Shown here: in pieces, positions 44,801 through 56,435 of the stretch
Numbering within the stretch: the stretch's first letter is position 1
Layout: each line of letters opens with the position of its first letter
DNA from: Tanypteryx hageni
Taxonomy: Eukaryota; Arthropoda; Insecta; Odonata; Petaluridae
Reading direction: 5' to 3'
Assembly: GCA_028673005.1 (NCBI GenBank)
Contig: CM054116.1
Coordinates: 24,219,840-24,283,839, forward strand
DNA: 64,000 nucleotides
Translations under genes and position numbers: made by a program
Notes under the pieces: generated by a model
What the model saw: the letters and a program-made list of their open reading frames with translations, nothing else
The model's database searches: none
What the model was told of the DNA's origin: nothing

Positions 44801-45326
44801 AAGCTCTAAAATTTTAACAAAACAGCAATATCTTGTATAAAAACAGCTCAACAGCATCAAAATGTAAAAAGGCATAACAAAGTTCATAAGTTACAATTTT
44901 TAGGCATTGAAATTTTTGGTTCGTCAGTCCATATTCCTAATCACATAATACATTTTACTTAAACCTTTTAAATTAAACAAACACAATTAAAATTACTTCG
45001 ATATAACAAGTTTTTGTGCATTACAATAATTTATGCATCTAAAGATAAAGTATCTCATTTCAGTAATTAAATCTAAATTAGATTTTATAGTGAAGCTGAA
45101 GAAAATCTGTTTATTAAGGCATAGTTTTATTTTCTCATTAAACACCTATGGAAGAGCATACAAGTGACATCAAATTTGACTAAACTATGTTAAAGACTGA
45201 ATTAACCCAATTTCCTCCTATCAATTCCTCAAATTAAAATAATCATGTGGAAATTCACCATGATTTCTTAACCTCCAGCTTTTGATACTGTATTTAAAAA
45301 TTAGTTGATCACTCAACCAGAGACAT
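38900..45326 (-). other. Transposon-free AT-rich stretch, possible long 3' UTR
   Basis: For 6.4 kb there is no terminal repeat, no transposase or RT remnant and no open frame above about 75 codons. It begins directly after the stop codon of the exon 45327-45535 on the minus strand, and many AATAAA-type signals occur on that strand. A very long 3' UTR or other conserved non-coding DNA would look like this, but plain intergenic DNA is also possible. Confidence 0.4.
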
Positions 45327-45535
45327 TCAAACATCAAATTCCTCATGATAACACTCCCGGAAATCTGACAGCTGTGCAATACATTCCTTGTATTCATCTT
45401 CTTCAAGCCCTGCTTCTCCAAATCCATGAAGTTTACCAATGCGTAATCGTGAAGCCTCAGAATGCAAACTTTCAAGCATGGTGCCAACTGAACGGCAGCT
45501 GTGAAGTCCAGCTATGACCGGTATTGAGGAGACTC
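45327..45535 (-). CDS. Terminal coding exon of an unrecognised gene
   Basis: After a ctatgatttcag acceptor the exon completes a glycine codon (needs one base from before) and reads VSSIPVIAGLHSCRSVGTML, ESLHSEASRLRIG, GFGEAGLEEDEYKECIAQLS and DFRECYHEEFDV, then TGA at 45329-45327. The mix of residues, the clear acceptor and the acidic amphipathic end make it look like real protein. I do not recognise the family. Phase fits both 61489-61712 and 57643-57815 as the exon before it, at the cost of a 12- to 16-kb intron full of transposons. Confidence 0.6.
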
Positions 45536-46680
45536 CTGAAATCATAGAATTGAAGAGAAAACACAGGAAGATCCATTAAAGAAGTCAGGATTATGATAAT
45601 TTCATTTTGAAAAAATAAATAAATACTTAAAATTACCTTAAAAATAATATCTTCATGTACAACCTACTATATTGTTTGCTTAAAATCCAAGTGTCATGAA
45701 CACTAATTTTTTCATCTATCAAAACGCTAATAGGTTGAGAACAATATTTCCAATTCGAATCATATATCCAAGATTTACTTGGCCTTACTCCTTTAAATTT
45801 TAGATGGTTCAAAGTCTACAGTAATGTCAGGGATTCGATTCCAGGAGCATATTTTCTCTCTAGTTGAATAACAGACGAAGAGCTGAGCTGTTTTTGTTAC
45901 AATTTTATAATTACTTATAATCATTGTAAAAACTCAGGACTTGAACCAAAGAATGCCTAAAAGAATAAAAATTTATTTTCCTACAAAGAATATTCGAATG
46001 CACATTGGATCAGTCCTCAAGCTCGATTTTAACGTCAAAATTACATGTTTTTTCGAGGAAAAATAGTTTGTATAGTTACACAATCCTAATGGGACTGGCA
46101 TTTAGTATGGATTCTTTTGCTTATCTAAACGACTATATAAATGTAGGGAAAGAGGGAGGGGATGTGAAGAGGGAGGGGATGTGAAGAGGGAGGCAGGTTG
46201 GAATACACATAAACAGTTATACATAAAAACTTAGAAAAACATATAAGTACACTTTAAGACAGGTCTACAACCAGGTGCTCATGAGCATAACAGTGCTCTT
46301 GTCACTCAATAAGTGCTCTCCAGATAGTCGAGCAGTAGTGCTCGCGAGCACTCCCAATCAAGTTGTATAAAAAATTACTCTTTATAAGACTGTTACGAGT
46401 AAAACTATTATTTCATTCTTTTGTGATGAGCAAGAAAAATGCAATATCTTTAAATGAGAAAATTCCACAAAGTACGCAACGTATTACATGAACCCCCTGT
46501 CCTCTTGGCCTAGTCTTAAAACAGATGAAAAGGAGCGTGATATCCTTCAATACTCAATACGTCCCACACAGAGCTTTCTTGGAGTAAACACTCACTAACT
46601 TCCCTGGCTCTACTGTGGGATCTCTGTCCCCAAGGTTCATATTCATCAACTCCAGGAGAAGTGGTTAGAAGGGATGGGTA
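45536..46680. other. Probable intron, small repeats only
   Basis: Contains GGGATTCGATTCCAGGAGCA near 45831 (a B-box-like relic of RepA type), a short minisatellite at 46148-46195, and two palindromic GTGCTCATGAGCA/GTGCTCGCGAGCAC motifs at 46276 and 46340 that resemble hAT MITE ends. No gene. Confidence 0.45.
46148..46195. repeat. Minisatellite, about 2.5 units of 18 bp
   Basis: The unit GAGGGAGGGGATGTGAAG is repeated in tandem. Confidence 0.8.
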
Positions 46681-47099
46681 CCACTAGGGCTGCAAACTGT
46701 CCCGTATTGGCTAGGATTTTCCATATTTTCAATACACACTTGGCTCATTCTAGAACTCTACACCTAGTCACTGGCAGCAGCACTTCTCGAGAGATTAGGA
46801 ATCTGCCGTTACTATACACTAAGCATATCATCAAGTCTTGAGTAATCCTTCCAATTCAAAAATTATATCCAGTGAAATTGAAAAGTTAAGTTTTAGAAAC
46901 AATATCTAAAATATAAGCTCAAGCTTCCTTATTAAGAATAACTTTGCATTAATTAAATTCCGATCTGCCCAGTGTCTCTGATATTGAAACTTGTCCCGTC
47001 AGTGAAAAAGGTGTATGCACCTGGCTTATGCCTTTGAAGTTCTCCGAATCCATCATTCAATTTAATCGTGTCTAGTTATTCTTATCATTGAGAAAACAT

Positions 47100-49640
47100 T
47101 TATTTTGTTTCACTTCTGATTCTTAAATATGGAAAATTTTTTAAACTTAAAGAGAAAAATATCAACAAAAACTCAGATAATGCGCAGCCTTCAACATCGT
47201 AAGGAATGAAATACAACAGGAATTTCAAGATCTAAAAGACAAAAGAGTTATTATTCTCAATCCGCATGGGAGGAAGAATATTTTGTTGTACAAAAGGATA
47301 AAAAATCCGGAGTGCTGTGTTTACTATGCCAGAAAATGCTATCTGGTTTTCGCAAGGCAATATACCAAACACCATGTAACATTTTCTGAAGAGTATCCGA
47401 GATTCTTCACTGTTAGAGATATTAAACTTCGAGAGTAGGAAAACAATTTGAAGAGAGGAAAAAAAACATTTCTGCTTTGCGTGGTAATTTATACATATTA
47501 CCAACTATCAAATATTATCGCAAAGCATTTTATGCCATATAGATGTGGTGAAATTGTAAACCCTACAGTGGTCACACAGGATTTAATTTACATCCCATCG
47601 TAATTTTCTCAGGTATTGTTTTATTATCAATTTCATCATTCTTGTTTCTTGTTTACCTTCACAAAATACTTTTTAGAAACTTTTTATAAAGGAAGTTCAG
47701 TACTAGTATCATATTTTGTTGAATTCTGCAGATGTTATAATGACGGTGCCACCGTGCTGCAAATTTCAAATGAATATCAGTTTCCACATCCCTATTCAAC
47801 ACTGTAATAATGAATTTATATATCATCCAGATGTTGTTTCAGTTTTTATTCAGAGCCACTTCAAAGAGTAGAAATGGTAATGTCAAGGGATATTCTCTTC
47901 AGTAAATTTGTATCTACACTATTTATTCTCGATTTTTTCAACATCCTTCAATGGTATGTATTTCAGTTTTTCCAGTTACAATTTGGAAATATGCTTCCAT
48001 TTATTATGCAATATTTTAATAAATTGATGTGGATGTTTTAGATTTCGTTGCTGTAGAAAAGTAGAAAGGAAATGGCAGTTAATTCCAGGGGCAGATCTAT
48101 ATATGAGCTAATTGGGCTGTAGCCCAAGGCCCCGGTTGTCTAAGGGCCCCCAAAAATCACTTGGTTGTTTTTTAATATTGCATACGATACATACAATTGT
48201 AATTTGAAATGAAAAAGTTCTCTATATTTTGGTACCGTTCATTATACTCTAATTTTTTCTTAGCATGTTAAATCACACATTAAATTATTTTCCAAATAAT
48301 TCTGTATTATTCCATGCCAAACCAGTCAATTTTATCAGCAACAATGTGACGGATTTGACAGGAGCTGCTAGAAAAAGCAGTTTTGCTCCTGACAACAGGC
48401 CCATCTACTGGGTAAGATGTGCGATTATTATTGTTATAATCTATTATTATTATTTGTTCTTTTATTATGTTTATATTGAGGGTCCCAAAAAAATAGACCA
48501 GGGCCCCGAAAATCCACCATCCACCTCTGGTTACATCAATCCTATATGACTAACGATTCTTGAGATACAGTATTATGTTAAAACGTAAAATATATTCTGA
48601 AATCGATCCCAAGATGCTAATGCCCATGAAAATAGTTTTTCTGTGATTTTTCTAATCAGTAGAAACAAAATTGTGTTCACAGCATTTCTCTACAACAAAT
48701 GGTTCTTGAGATACAGAGGGGGAGAGATGGACAAACAGACACTTGAGAAATTATAAATAAGATTATAGAGAATAATTTGTTATAAAAGAGTTTGCAGATT
48801 TGATTCACATTCAAAATGGTTTAAAATAATAGAAACCTACAATTGAAAATCAATTTTCTTTTGTTAAGAAGCTTTCTCTCACAGAGATGTATTTTACACC
48901 CCATGCGACCAAACACGTTACTGTAACATGTGCGACCACTGTAGGGTTAAAGAGTGTATAGTATCTACTATGAAAATTTTAACTAGAGCTACGCAGGAAA
49001 ACCTAGGGCAACTGCTAAAAGAATCTACTCAAAATATCCCAGTGAGAAGTGAAACCATAAAGGCCTGTGAATTCAATTGCAGGATTCATAAAATAACAAC
49101 TGATGGCTAAATTTGCTCAGTGTACTTATGTTTCCTTGGCTTCTGACAAATCAACTGATATTAGTTCTGCCTCTCAGTTCATGTGTTTCGTACAATTTAT
49201 ACTAAGTGATGCAAGAACTGAAAAACATTTCTTGAGCGTATTACCACTTACTGGTAAAACAGGAAAGGATGTTTATGAAACACTTATACAGTTTCTAACA
49301 TGCAATAATGTTGATCTATCTAAGCTTGTTTCAGTTGTTACTGATGGTGCTTCCTCCACAACTGAATAAAACCAAGGTGTGGTTTCTTATTTGATGTGGA
49401 CGAGAGGATCCCTGATTTTGTGCTTATCACTGCTTATTTCATGTAGAAATACTTTGCAACGGGCTAAAAAGTGAAAAAATAACCTTGATTGTCTTAAACT
49501 ATTGTAAAGCTCATTAACTATCTTTCATCGAAGCCACTCAATAAACAACTTCTGCAAGTATTTCTGGAAGACTTGCAAGCTCCACATTCTGAGCTTATTG
49601 TTCATGCCGATGTCAAGTTATTTATGATTTATGAATTGTG
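47100..49640 (+). pseudogene. hAT transposase relic (ZBED-like), split by a hAT MITE
   Basis: 47130-47450 reads a BED-type zinc finger start (SAWEEEYFVVQKDKKSGVLC and LLCQKM), then across a frame shift TFSEEYPRFFTVRDIKLRE. After an interruption, 48928-49369 gives the catalytic start: MAKFAQCTYVSLASDKSTDI (the D-STD motif), TGKTGKDVYETLIQFL and LVSVVTDGASSTTE (TDGA motif). Weaker matches run to about 49640. This is the same broad family as the relic at 25 kb but a different copy, with the N-terminal half preserved here and the C-terminal half there. Stops and shifts make it dead. Ends of the element were not found. Confidence 0.78.
48086..48529. mobile_element. hAT MITE inside the hAT transposase relic
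   Basis: Ends CAGGGGCAGATCTATATATG (from 48087) and, reversed, CAGAGGTGGATGGTGGATTT share CAGRGGYRGAT. Flanks GTTAATTC (48078-48085) and GTTACATC (48530-48537) match in six of eight. GGGCCCC-type text near both ends (AAGGCCCCGG, GGGCCCCGA) is common in such elements. Confidence 0.65.
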
Positions 49641-49799
49641 TTAATAGTGATAAACTCTGTGGATAGATATTGTGGAATGTTTGCTTTAAGGATTTGATAT
49701 AATAACATATAACATAAATATAGGAGGATCCTAATATTTAGGCACTTCCAGAAGAGTAGTAGACTCGAAATTTTTTTATTGGTATGCGCAAAACCAACT

Positions 49800-50300
49800 A
49801 GAAAAAACGAAAAATCATTAAAAAGTTCAACGCTAAAAATTCGAAATTGTTTAAACAAATTTTCAAGGTTTATGTATTTTCGAATGTGCTACAGAGCTGA
49901 AAGTTTTTATTAGGTAGAATTTATAAAAAAACGAAATAGGGATTATACAAATTTTGATATTTTAATTTGTTTGGCAGTTAAAAATATTTAAATTTTAAAC
50001 AAATAGGTAAATGTTTAGATACTACGGGGCGAGTTATGGAGCTGAAATTTTAAAGTTATTTAGAGCTTAGTCTATATAAACGAATCAACATTTCAATGTC
50101 CCCATGAAATTCTTATTGCGGCCATTAAAAATTATTTAAATTTAAACAATTAGATGTTATTTCACTTCTAAATGTGCTACAACTTTAAAATTTGGCAGAA
50201 ATGTGTGACATTATTAACCAAATGTGAAATGTATAATATTCTTAAAATTTCAAATATTAGTAATTGTTTTACTCCATTATTTTTCTGGATTTATCAACTT
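49800..50300 (+). repeat. Dispersed repeat RepC, copy 1
   Basis: Homologous to 56436-56900 in the same orientation and to 54770-56007 in the other. Shared blocks include GCTAAAAATTCG, TTTATGTATTT, TAAATGTTTAGATACT-like text and GCAGAAATGTGTG. Non-coding and AT-rich; class unknown. Confidence 0.65.
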
Positions 50301-50737
50301 TTAAACCAATGTCGGGTAATATCTGAAAAACAAAAGCTTTTATTGAAATTGTGATAGAATTTCTTGAAAGAACATTTAATTTCTTACAATTTTCATATGT
50401 GAAGCTTCTTTATGCACTCAACCGTTTTCACGATAATTGCGTTTCAATTCTGAGAAAGCAAAAAAAATCCATACGTAGTAGCGATGGCGAAGATGCCTCC
50501 GTAATAGATTGCATACAATGTATAATTTTTAAAGGCAGTCTGTAGAACCAATGGAAACACTTTTATAAGAGAGTGCATATATACAGAATTTCTTGCCATT
50601 TGACAAGTTCGCTCGGGTTTATGCATCAGAAGTTGTGTTAATAATGTGGTGCTGACAATGAGACATCTGAGAGTGCTTTCATTCCAATGTATTTATGTGT
50701 GTTGCATTCGTAATTTTCAAAGTAGTTTTACTGCAAA

Positions 50738-53155
50738 ATGGCTGCATCGTCGTCATCACATGTTACACTTCGTGCTCACTTACGTGAAAGTGCAATGTTG
50801 GCAATTAAAGAAACAGCAGTTTTTTGGGAAAAAAATCGAATTCCTATTAGAGAGGAGCAACACTGTATATCAAAACTAGAGACATTGTACCAGAAATGAT
50901 GGGACTTAGAAAAGTTGTTGAAAAGAGCATCGGCAACACAAAAGAAAAAGGTGGACAATTTTGTTGACAAATTGGATGATATCTCTTATGCAAATGCCTT
51001 AGACATGATTCATCTTGAAGAGGATAGGCAATTCCTGTTAACACTAAGGCAGAAAGGAAGACCGGGTTGCATGCTTGGATGTGATTACAAGTTGGCTATG
51101 CAAGAGAGGAGAGCAAACACAAAATTGCAGAGGTTGGAAGAATGAAGGAAAAGAGTGCATGCATGGAGCGGTTAGGTAGGTTAACTAAGTATAATATTTT
51201 ATTATATAAATCATAAAGACTTGTGCGATTTAGCAGTATTCTGTTTACCATAGTTTTGGAAGTGTTGTCTTTAAGTATTTTTGATTAAAGTTTAATGAAT
51301 ACATAAAAATAATCCTTATAATTATGCAACTGAAGGGCCCATGTGAATGGATCTGTGCTCATCACTGCTGTCAAGACACTCAACATTTTATTGGTAGCAC
51401 ATTAGACCAGACAATTCCCCAAGCCTCTTTTATGCTTATTTGTCTTAAAATTTTCCCAAGAAATAAATGAAAAAAATTCAATTAAAATAGAAATAGTAAT
51501 TAAAAATAAAGATTATTTTAAATTTTATTCAAAATTTAAAATAACCTTTATTTCCTTTCTTTTTTCAGGTAAATTTGAAGAACTGGAATTTTCAAGTTCC
51601 AATAGTTCAAATGAAGATGTTTTTGAAGCAATGGAAGAAGAAATGGATCCTTCTGGTGCAGCAACTTTTCATGTCAGGAGAAGAGGCTCATCAGAATTTA
51701 TGAATACAAAATTCCTAGCTGCATTAGACAAATGCAAAATCAGTGATCGTGACGCAGTGCACATAATAATATCAATAGCTGAAGCCTTAGGTTCAAAACT
51801 AATAATAAACAGATCTTCTTTAGAGTGTTTAAGAAAACAATTTCGGGAAGAAAAGACAAAAGAATTTCAACAAAATTTTTATTTACTGAAAATGGAATAC
51901 CTTGTTGTGAACTGGGATGGAAAACTTATCTCCGAATTAAGTTGAAAGGGGAATGTTGATCAATTGCCAGTAGTAGTTTCATTTGAGGAAAAGACACAAT
52001 TGCTCGGTGTGCCGAAGCTTGAAGCTGGAACTGGGGAAGAACAGGCAGAAGCAGTTTTTGAGACATTGAAAGATTGGGGTGTTGCAGATAAAGTCCAAGC
52101 TATATGCTGTGACACCACAGCTTCAAATACTGGTCACCTAAATGGAGCTTGCATTGTGTTGGAGCAGTTGATGGAACGTGATCTTCTTTATCTGCCCTGT
52201 CGATGACATATTTTGGAATTAGTGCTGAGGGGTGTGTTTGATGTAAAATTGAGATTACCTACATCTGGTCCAAACATACCAATTTTCAAAAGATTTCAAG
52301 AAACGTGGTCCAATGTTGACAAAATAAAATTTGAAATCAGAATAACGGACAAATTCGTGAAATCAGCTGTAGAAATTATCCAGAATGAGACTTGAATTTT
52401 GTATGACTTCCCTAAAAGACCAACAGTGTAGAGAGGATTATAGGGAGTTATTGGAGCTAACAGTTATATTTCTGGGAGCTATTCCACTTTGCAGCATATC
52501 CTTTTGATATCCTGGAGCTTTCCATCATGCAAGATGGATGTCAAAAGCAATATATAGTTTAAAAATATTTGTTTCAAAATCAATTTCATCTTCAGGAAAC
52601 GGAAGAAAGAGCTTTTCGAGACAATCATTTTTTTTGTCATTCTTATGTAGAAGCCTGGTTTAGAGCCCATGTTGCTATTGAAGCACCTTTTAATGATTTT
52701 TGCTTTAAAAAAATGGCAGAGTATCCAGATTCTGACATTTCTCGTGCAGTCCTGAATAAGTTTTGCAGACACTGAGAATGTTGCTCTTGGGTTTTTTGAT
52801 TCTCACGTGCCAAAGGAACGAAATTGAAAATGGTAGAGACAACAAAATCACTTGAGGAATCAGAGGATATCAGTGTTAAAAAGATCTTGTGCTGCCCAAG
52901 AGAAGTAAAGGATTTATTGGCTTCGTATCGTCGTGAACATTGAACTTTTTTTCTGGATTTAAAATTTCATCACTTTTTTGAGACAGACCCTGATGGATGG
53001 GAAGGAAGAGGTGATTACCAGAAGGATTCCAAATCTTGAAAAAATTACCTGTAGTAAATGATGTGGCTGAACGAGGAGTTAAATTAATACAAGAGTACAA
53101 TAATATTCTAAAAAAGACGAAAGTTAAAAGCAATTTCTGTTACAAGTTGTCAGTG
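50738..53155 (+). pseudogene. Unnamed transposase-like arthropod gene family, intron kept, broken copy
   Basis: From ATG 50738 the frame reads MAASSSSHVTLRAHLRESAM, then LETLYQK, a stop, WDLEKLLKRASATQKKKVDN, DDISYANALDMIHLEEDRQF and GRPGCMLGCDYKLAMQERRA. An intron with GT...TTTTTTCAG (about 51176-51568) follows. The second exon reads KFEELEFSSS, LDKCKISDRDAVHIIISIAE, LPVVVSFEEKTQLLGVPKLE, AICCDTTASNTGHLNGACIV, LLYLPCR, a stop, HILELVLRGVFD and GPNIPIFKRFQETW. After 52395 the frame shifts repeatedly, yet pieces such as HHARW-like text, DPDGWEG, VVND-like text and KQFLLQVVSD near 53150 keep the order. I recall this as a multi-copy family of uncharacterised arthropod proteins. The CCDTTASNTG block may be an RNase H-like catalytic motif, which is inference. 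At least five stops or shifts make this copy dead. Confidence 0.65.
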
Positions 53156-53159
53156 ATTA

Positions 53160-53640
53160 AGTCGGATACCACGTACCTACAATTAATAGTTTTCGAGATA
53201 AAAATTATTATGTAATAATTGTTAAAAATACATATAGCGATCGGAAATTCATTCTCTTGCCCTTATATGATCAGTAAGGTATGGATTAAAAAATTTATCC
53301 ATACAGAGAATAAGATCTGCTACAAAGTGATTGCAAAAGCTCGTTCCTACTACTTATAGTTTCCAGGATAAAAATTATTAAACTTTAATGTACAAATGGG
53401 GTTAAAACAACTAAAAATTAATACTTTTTAAATTTTTTTCATTTTTGTGGTTTGTTGTGACCAAATTCTATAATTGTGCAAAATCTCAGCACCCTATTTC
53501 TCTTAGATTGGTCTACAAACTGGAATAACTTTTTCCCATGCTAACTTATGGAAGATTTTCCAGAGCATCTTCGTCACCCCCAGCAGCTTACCAACATGGT
53601 AAGTGTCCACTGGGCATCCTTCAACACCTTGTTGCCACCC
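53160..53640 (+). repeat. RepB copy next to the transposase-like pseudogene
   Basis: Contains TATATGATCAGTAAGGTATG, GATTAAAAAATTTATCC and a second unit with CTTAGATTGGTCTACA and CTGGAATAACTTTT, which recur at 61215-61290 and 56215-56260. It ends at the TA-flanked element starting at 53652. Confidence 0.6.
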
Positions 53641-53651
53641 TTATATATATA

Positions 53652-54676
53652 CCGTAAATACCCGCATATAACGCGCACCCTCGTATAACGCGCAGGGAGG
53701 TTTTCAGCCTCGTAATCTATGATTTTTCTATATACCCAAGTATAGCACGAACAGATTTTTTTTAGCGTTACCATTTCAGAATAAAGTAGATGGTGTAACG
53801 CGGTCTAAAGCAATGATCGAAATATTGGTATTATGTATTGGTAACATAACGAAAGTGCAATTTTCGAATAACGTTCCAAAAGAACGTCAGCTAACTCAAT
53901 CATTACATACTCTGTCTACTTACAAGGTGATATTAGGATATACACAATAATCCAATTATATTAATTTCATAGTATGGAATATGACATTGTTTGAGCTAAT
54001 AAATTGAACGACGATAATCCTGTCGAAGTTTTTTTACATGTTTTAGTCATGCCTGAGGTAGATTGGTTCGCCCAACCTTCAGTTTTAACCTTATAAGAAC
54101 ACTCTTCAGCACGTAAAAACGATAGCAAAGAACCATAATTAACTACAGACTCTAAGAACCATGAATAAATCACACATGGATGCTGAGAGAAAAGTAGGAA
54201 ACAATAACTTGATTTATTTCTACAAGAAGCATCAGCTCCCAGCGTACTCAAAGGCATCAGCTGCCATTGTTTCTAATTGTAAGTAGTACCAGTACCTCAC
54301 CACCAGGCCGGGCGCCGGTGTAGGGTGACGTTAAGCATAAGATGACGATTGCGATAACAACATCGAAGAAGCATGGTCCAGTGACGAAGAATTTCTTGGC
54401 TTTTAAAATGAATAAATATTGAATTCATTCTTTTCATATCTAATTAATGTATGTTTATAGAATTAGTTAATAAATTTTAACTATTATCTATCTTACTTTT
54501 CGTAAAAATCACCAATAAAATTATGAGGATACCCGGGTAGTAATTAATGTGCCGAAATTGTGGAAATATGGGGTCAAATGAAAACAGGAAGATTATGTAC
54601 CCTCACAAAACACGCATCCTAATTTTTAACTCAAACATTTCGAAAAAAAGTGCGCATTATACGCGGGTATTTACGG
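53652..54676. mobile_element. TA-flanked DNA transposon, non-autonomous, near-perfect 27-bp ends
   Basis: Ends CCGTAAATACCCGCATATAA and, reversed, CCGTAAATACCCGCGTATAA continue to match to GCGCAC (25 of 27). The left flank is TA; the right is TG, one change from TA. On the plus strand near 54345-54402 a short frame reads EEAWSSDEEFLGF and a stop, which looks like the acidic C-terminus of a pogo-type transposase. Otherwise non-coding. Confidence 0.72.
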
Positions 54677-54692
54677 TGATACATAAACATAC

Positions 54693-54707
54693 ACACACAC
54701 ACACACT
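54693..54707. repeat. (AC)n microsatellite
   Basis: Seven AC repeats between the TA-flanked element and the inverted repeat. Confidence 0.85.
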
Positions 54708-55259
54708 AGTAGAAGGTGTTTGCATTCTGCAAGCATTTCATCTCACCTTGGAAAAATATTAATTTTTTAGCGAGATATTTCATTATTAGAAATATTTTTT
54801 CACCTCTGCACTGATTTCCTTATGTAACAATATTGGAGTAAAACAATCCCTATAATTTGCAATTTTAATTTTATTATACTTTTTCCTTTGTGGGATACTA
54901 ATGTCACACATTTCTGCAAAATTTTCAAGTTATAACGCATCTAGAAGTGAAATAATATTTATGTAACTGGTTCAATTTAAAATTTTTTTAATGGCTGCAA
55001 TAATAACTTAATGGAGATATTCAAATGTTTATCTGTGCATTTGCACTAAGCTCTAAATGACTTTAAAATTTCAGGACCCTAGTTTGCCCCTTAGTACCTA
55101 AACATGTATCTATTTTTTTAATTTTAAGAAATTTAACAGTCAAGCAAATTAAAATATCCAAATTTCTATAATCACTATTTAGTTTATTTTTACAAATTCT
55201 ACCTTTCAAAAGAATTTCAGCTTCGTAGCACATTCGAAAATACATAAAAATTTGTTTAA

Positions 55260-55952
55260 CCCCTTAACTGTTTTTGACATAATATTACATCATCTCACTC
55301 CATATTCACTCTGTTATTGATGTAATATTAAGCACCGATGCAGACCTTTCCATATTGCTTGTTTTTGCCATAATATCTAGGTCTGCGATGATTACCTGTC
55401 CCTCTTTTGGGACACATGGACACTATTACTGACTTTTTTCATATAGACACAAATTTTAGAAAAGAGGAACAAATTTACATTCCATAAGTAGTGAAGTTAT
55501 GATAGCAGCCTCCATTAAACGTAAACTGAGTATCGATGAAATTACTATGCTATTAGGTGAAGAAAATGATGATAGTGATGAAGAATACCTATTAGAGTAT
55601 AGTGAATATGATTCAGATAGTGACAGTTCTGCGAGTGATTCTGAATATTGTGCAAGTGACAAAGACAAGAATCATGATACCAGTATGCTGAGTGTGATGT
55701 AGGACTCTGTGCAGCACTGTGCTTCAAGATATATCACACACAAAAAATATTAGTTTACTTTCTTAAAATGCTATTATTTAAAAAATAATGTGTAACTATT
55801 GATAAGTAATTAACAATTTGTTCTAATAAATTATTTTAAAAAGAAACAAAATTATTGACTTCTATCCAAACCCTGGATTTAAAGTTTAAGTAGTGGCATG
55901 AATTAGAACAGGGACTGGAGAGAAAGCAGTAAGAATTGAAACAGTTAAGGGG
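55260..55952 (+). mobile_element. piggyBac-like deletion derivative, 693 bp
   Basis: TTAA at 55256-55259 and 55953-55956; ends CCCCTTAACTGTTT repeat exactly, inverted. It splits the RepC arm cleanly, and the arm reads on after removal. Contains the short frame 55499-55702. Confidence 0.88.
55499..55702 (+). pseudogene. piggyBac transposase N-terminal remnant
   Basis: Sixty-seven codons, reading RKLSIDEITMLLGEENDDSD and a long run of acidic and serine residues (YDSDSDSSASDSEY). piggyBac transposases begin with just such an acidic region before the catalytic domain, which is missing. It ends in a stop at the point where an internal deletion must have joined the 3' end. Confidence 0.6.
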
Positions 55953-56019
55953 TTAAACATTTGTGAATTTTTAGTGACTGCATTGTTGAACCTTTTCAAG
56001 ATTTTTGTTTTTTTTTTCT

Positions 56020-56330
56020 ACATAGAATTTGCTACAAAATGTTAGCAAGAGCTCATACCCACAACTTATAGTTTCTGAGATAAAAATTATTAAACTTTAA
56101 CGTACAAACGGGGTAAAAACAACCCCGAAAAAGTAACAATTTTGAAATTTTCGATTTTTCTGTTTGGTTGTGAGCAAAATTCTATAATCGTGCTAAATTT
56201 CAGCTCCCTATTCCTCTTAGATTGGTCTACACACTGGAATAACTTTTCCCCATGCTAACTTATGGGAGATTTTCCGGGGCATCTGGAGTTGAACCCATGA
56301 CACAATAAGCAAAAACAATACCAATTCCAT
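56020..56330 (+). repeat. RepB unit with tRNA-like B-box
   Basis: Shares GAGATAAAAATTATTAAACT, CTTAGATTGGTCTACA and GGGAGATTTTCC with 53330-53565. At 56285-56300 TGGAGTTGAACCC is the reverse complement of a perfect B-box (GGTTCAACTCC), so part of the unit may come from a tRNA-derived SINE read on the minus strand. Confidence 0.5.
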
Positions 56331-56435
56331 AGGTATTGCGGCCATCTAGCAACACTCAAAATACCTTTTAACCAGCTTATTGGCAAGCACCCAAAATTAA
56401 TTTACAAAAATGGCACATCACCGACTAAGAAAATA

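Larger units (their letters stand above)
54708..56007 (-). repeat. RepC copy 2, left arm of a large inverted repeat
   Basis: Without the piggyBac insert (55260-55952) this arm is about 610 bp. It is the reverse complement of 56436-57048 over its whole length, for example AGTAGAAGGTGTTTGCATTC against GAATGGAAGCACCAACTACT. Identity falls around 80 per cent by eye. Confidence 0.7.

Noticed and set aside
46680..46760. MITE with GCTGCAAACTGTCCCGTATTGG, similar to 5115-5160
   Set aside because: The two places share phrases such as CCNGTATTGGC, but no paired ends could be found for either, so no element is called.
54780..55260. RepC and its mirror taken as proven terminal repeats of the 50.7-53.2 kb gene
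   Set aside because: The third RepC copy at 56.4 kb and the lack of target duplications leave this open; reported as a hypothesis only.
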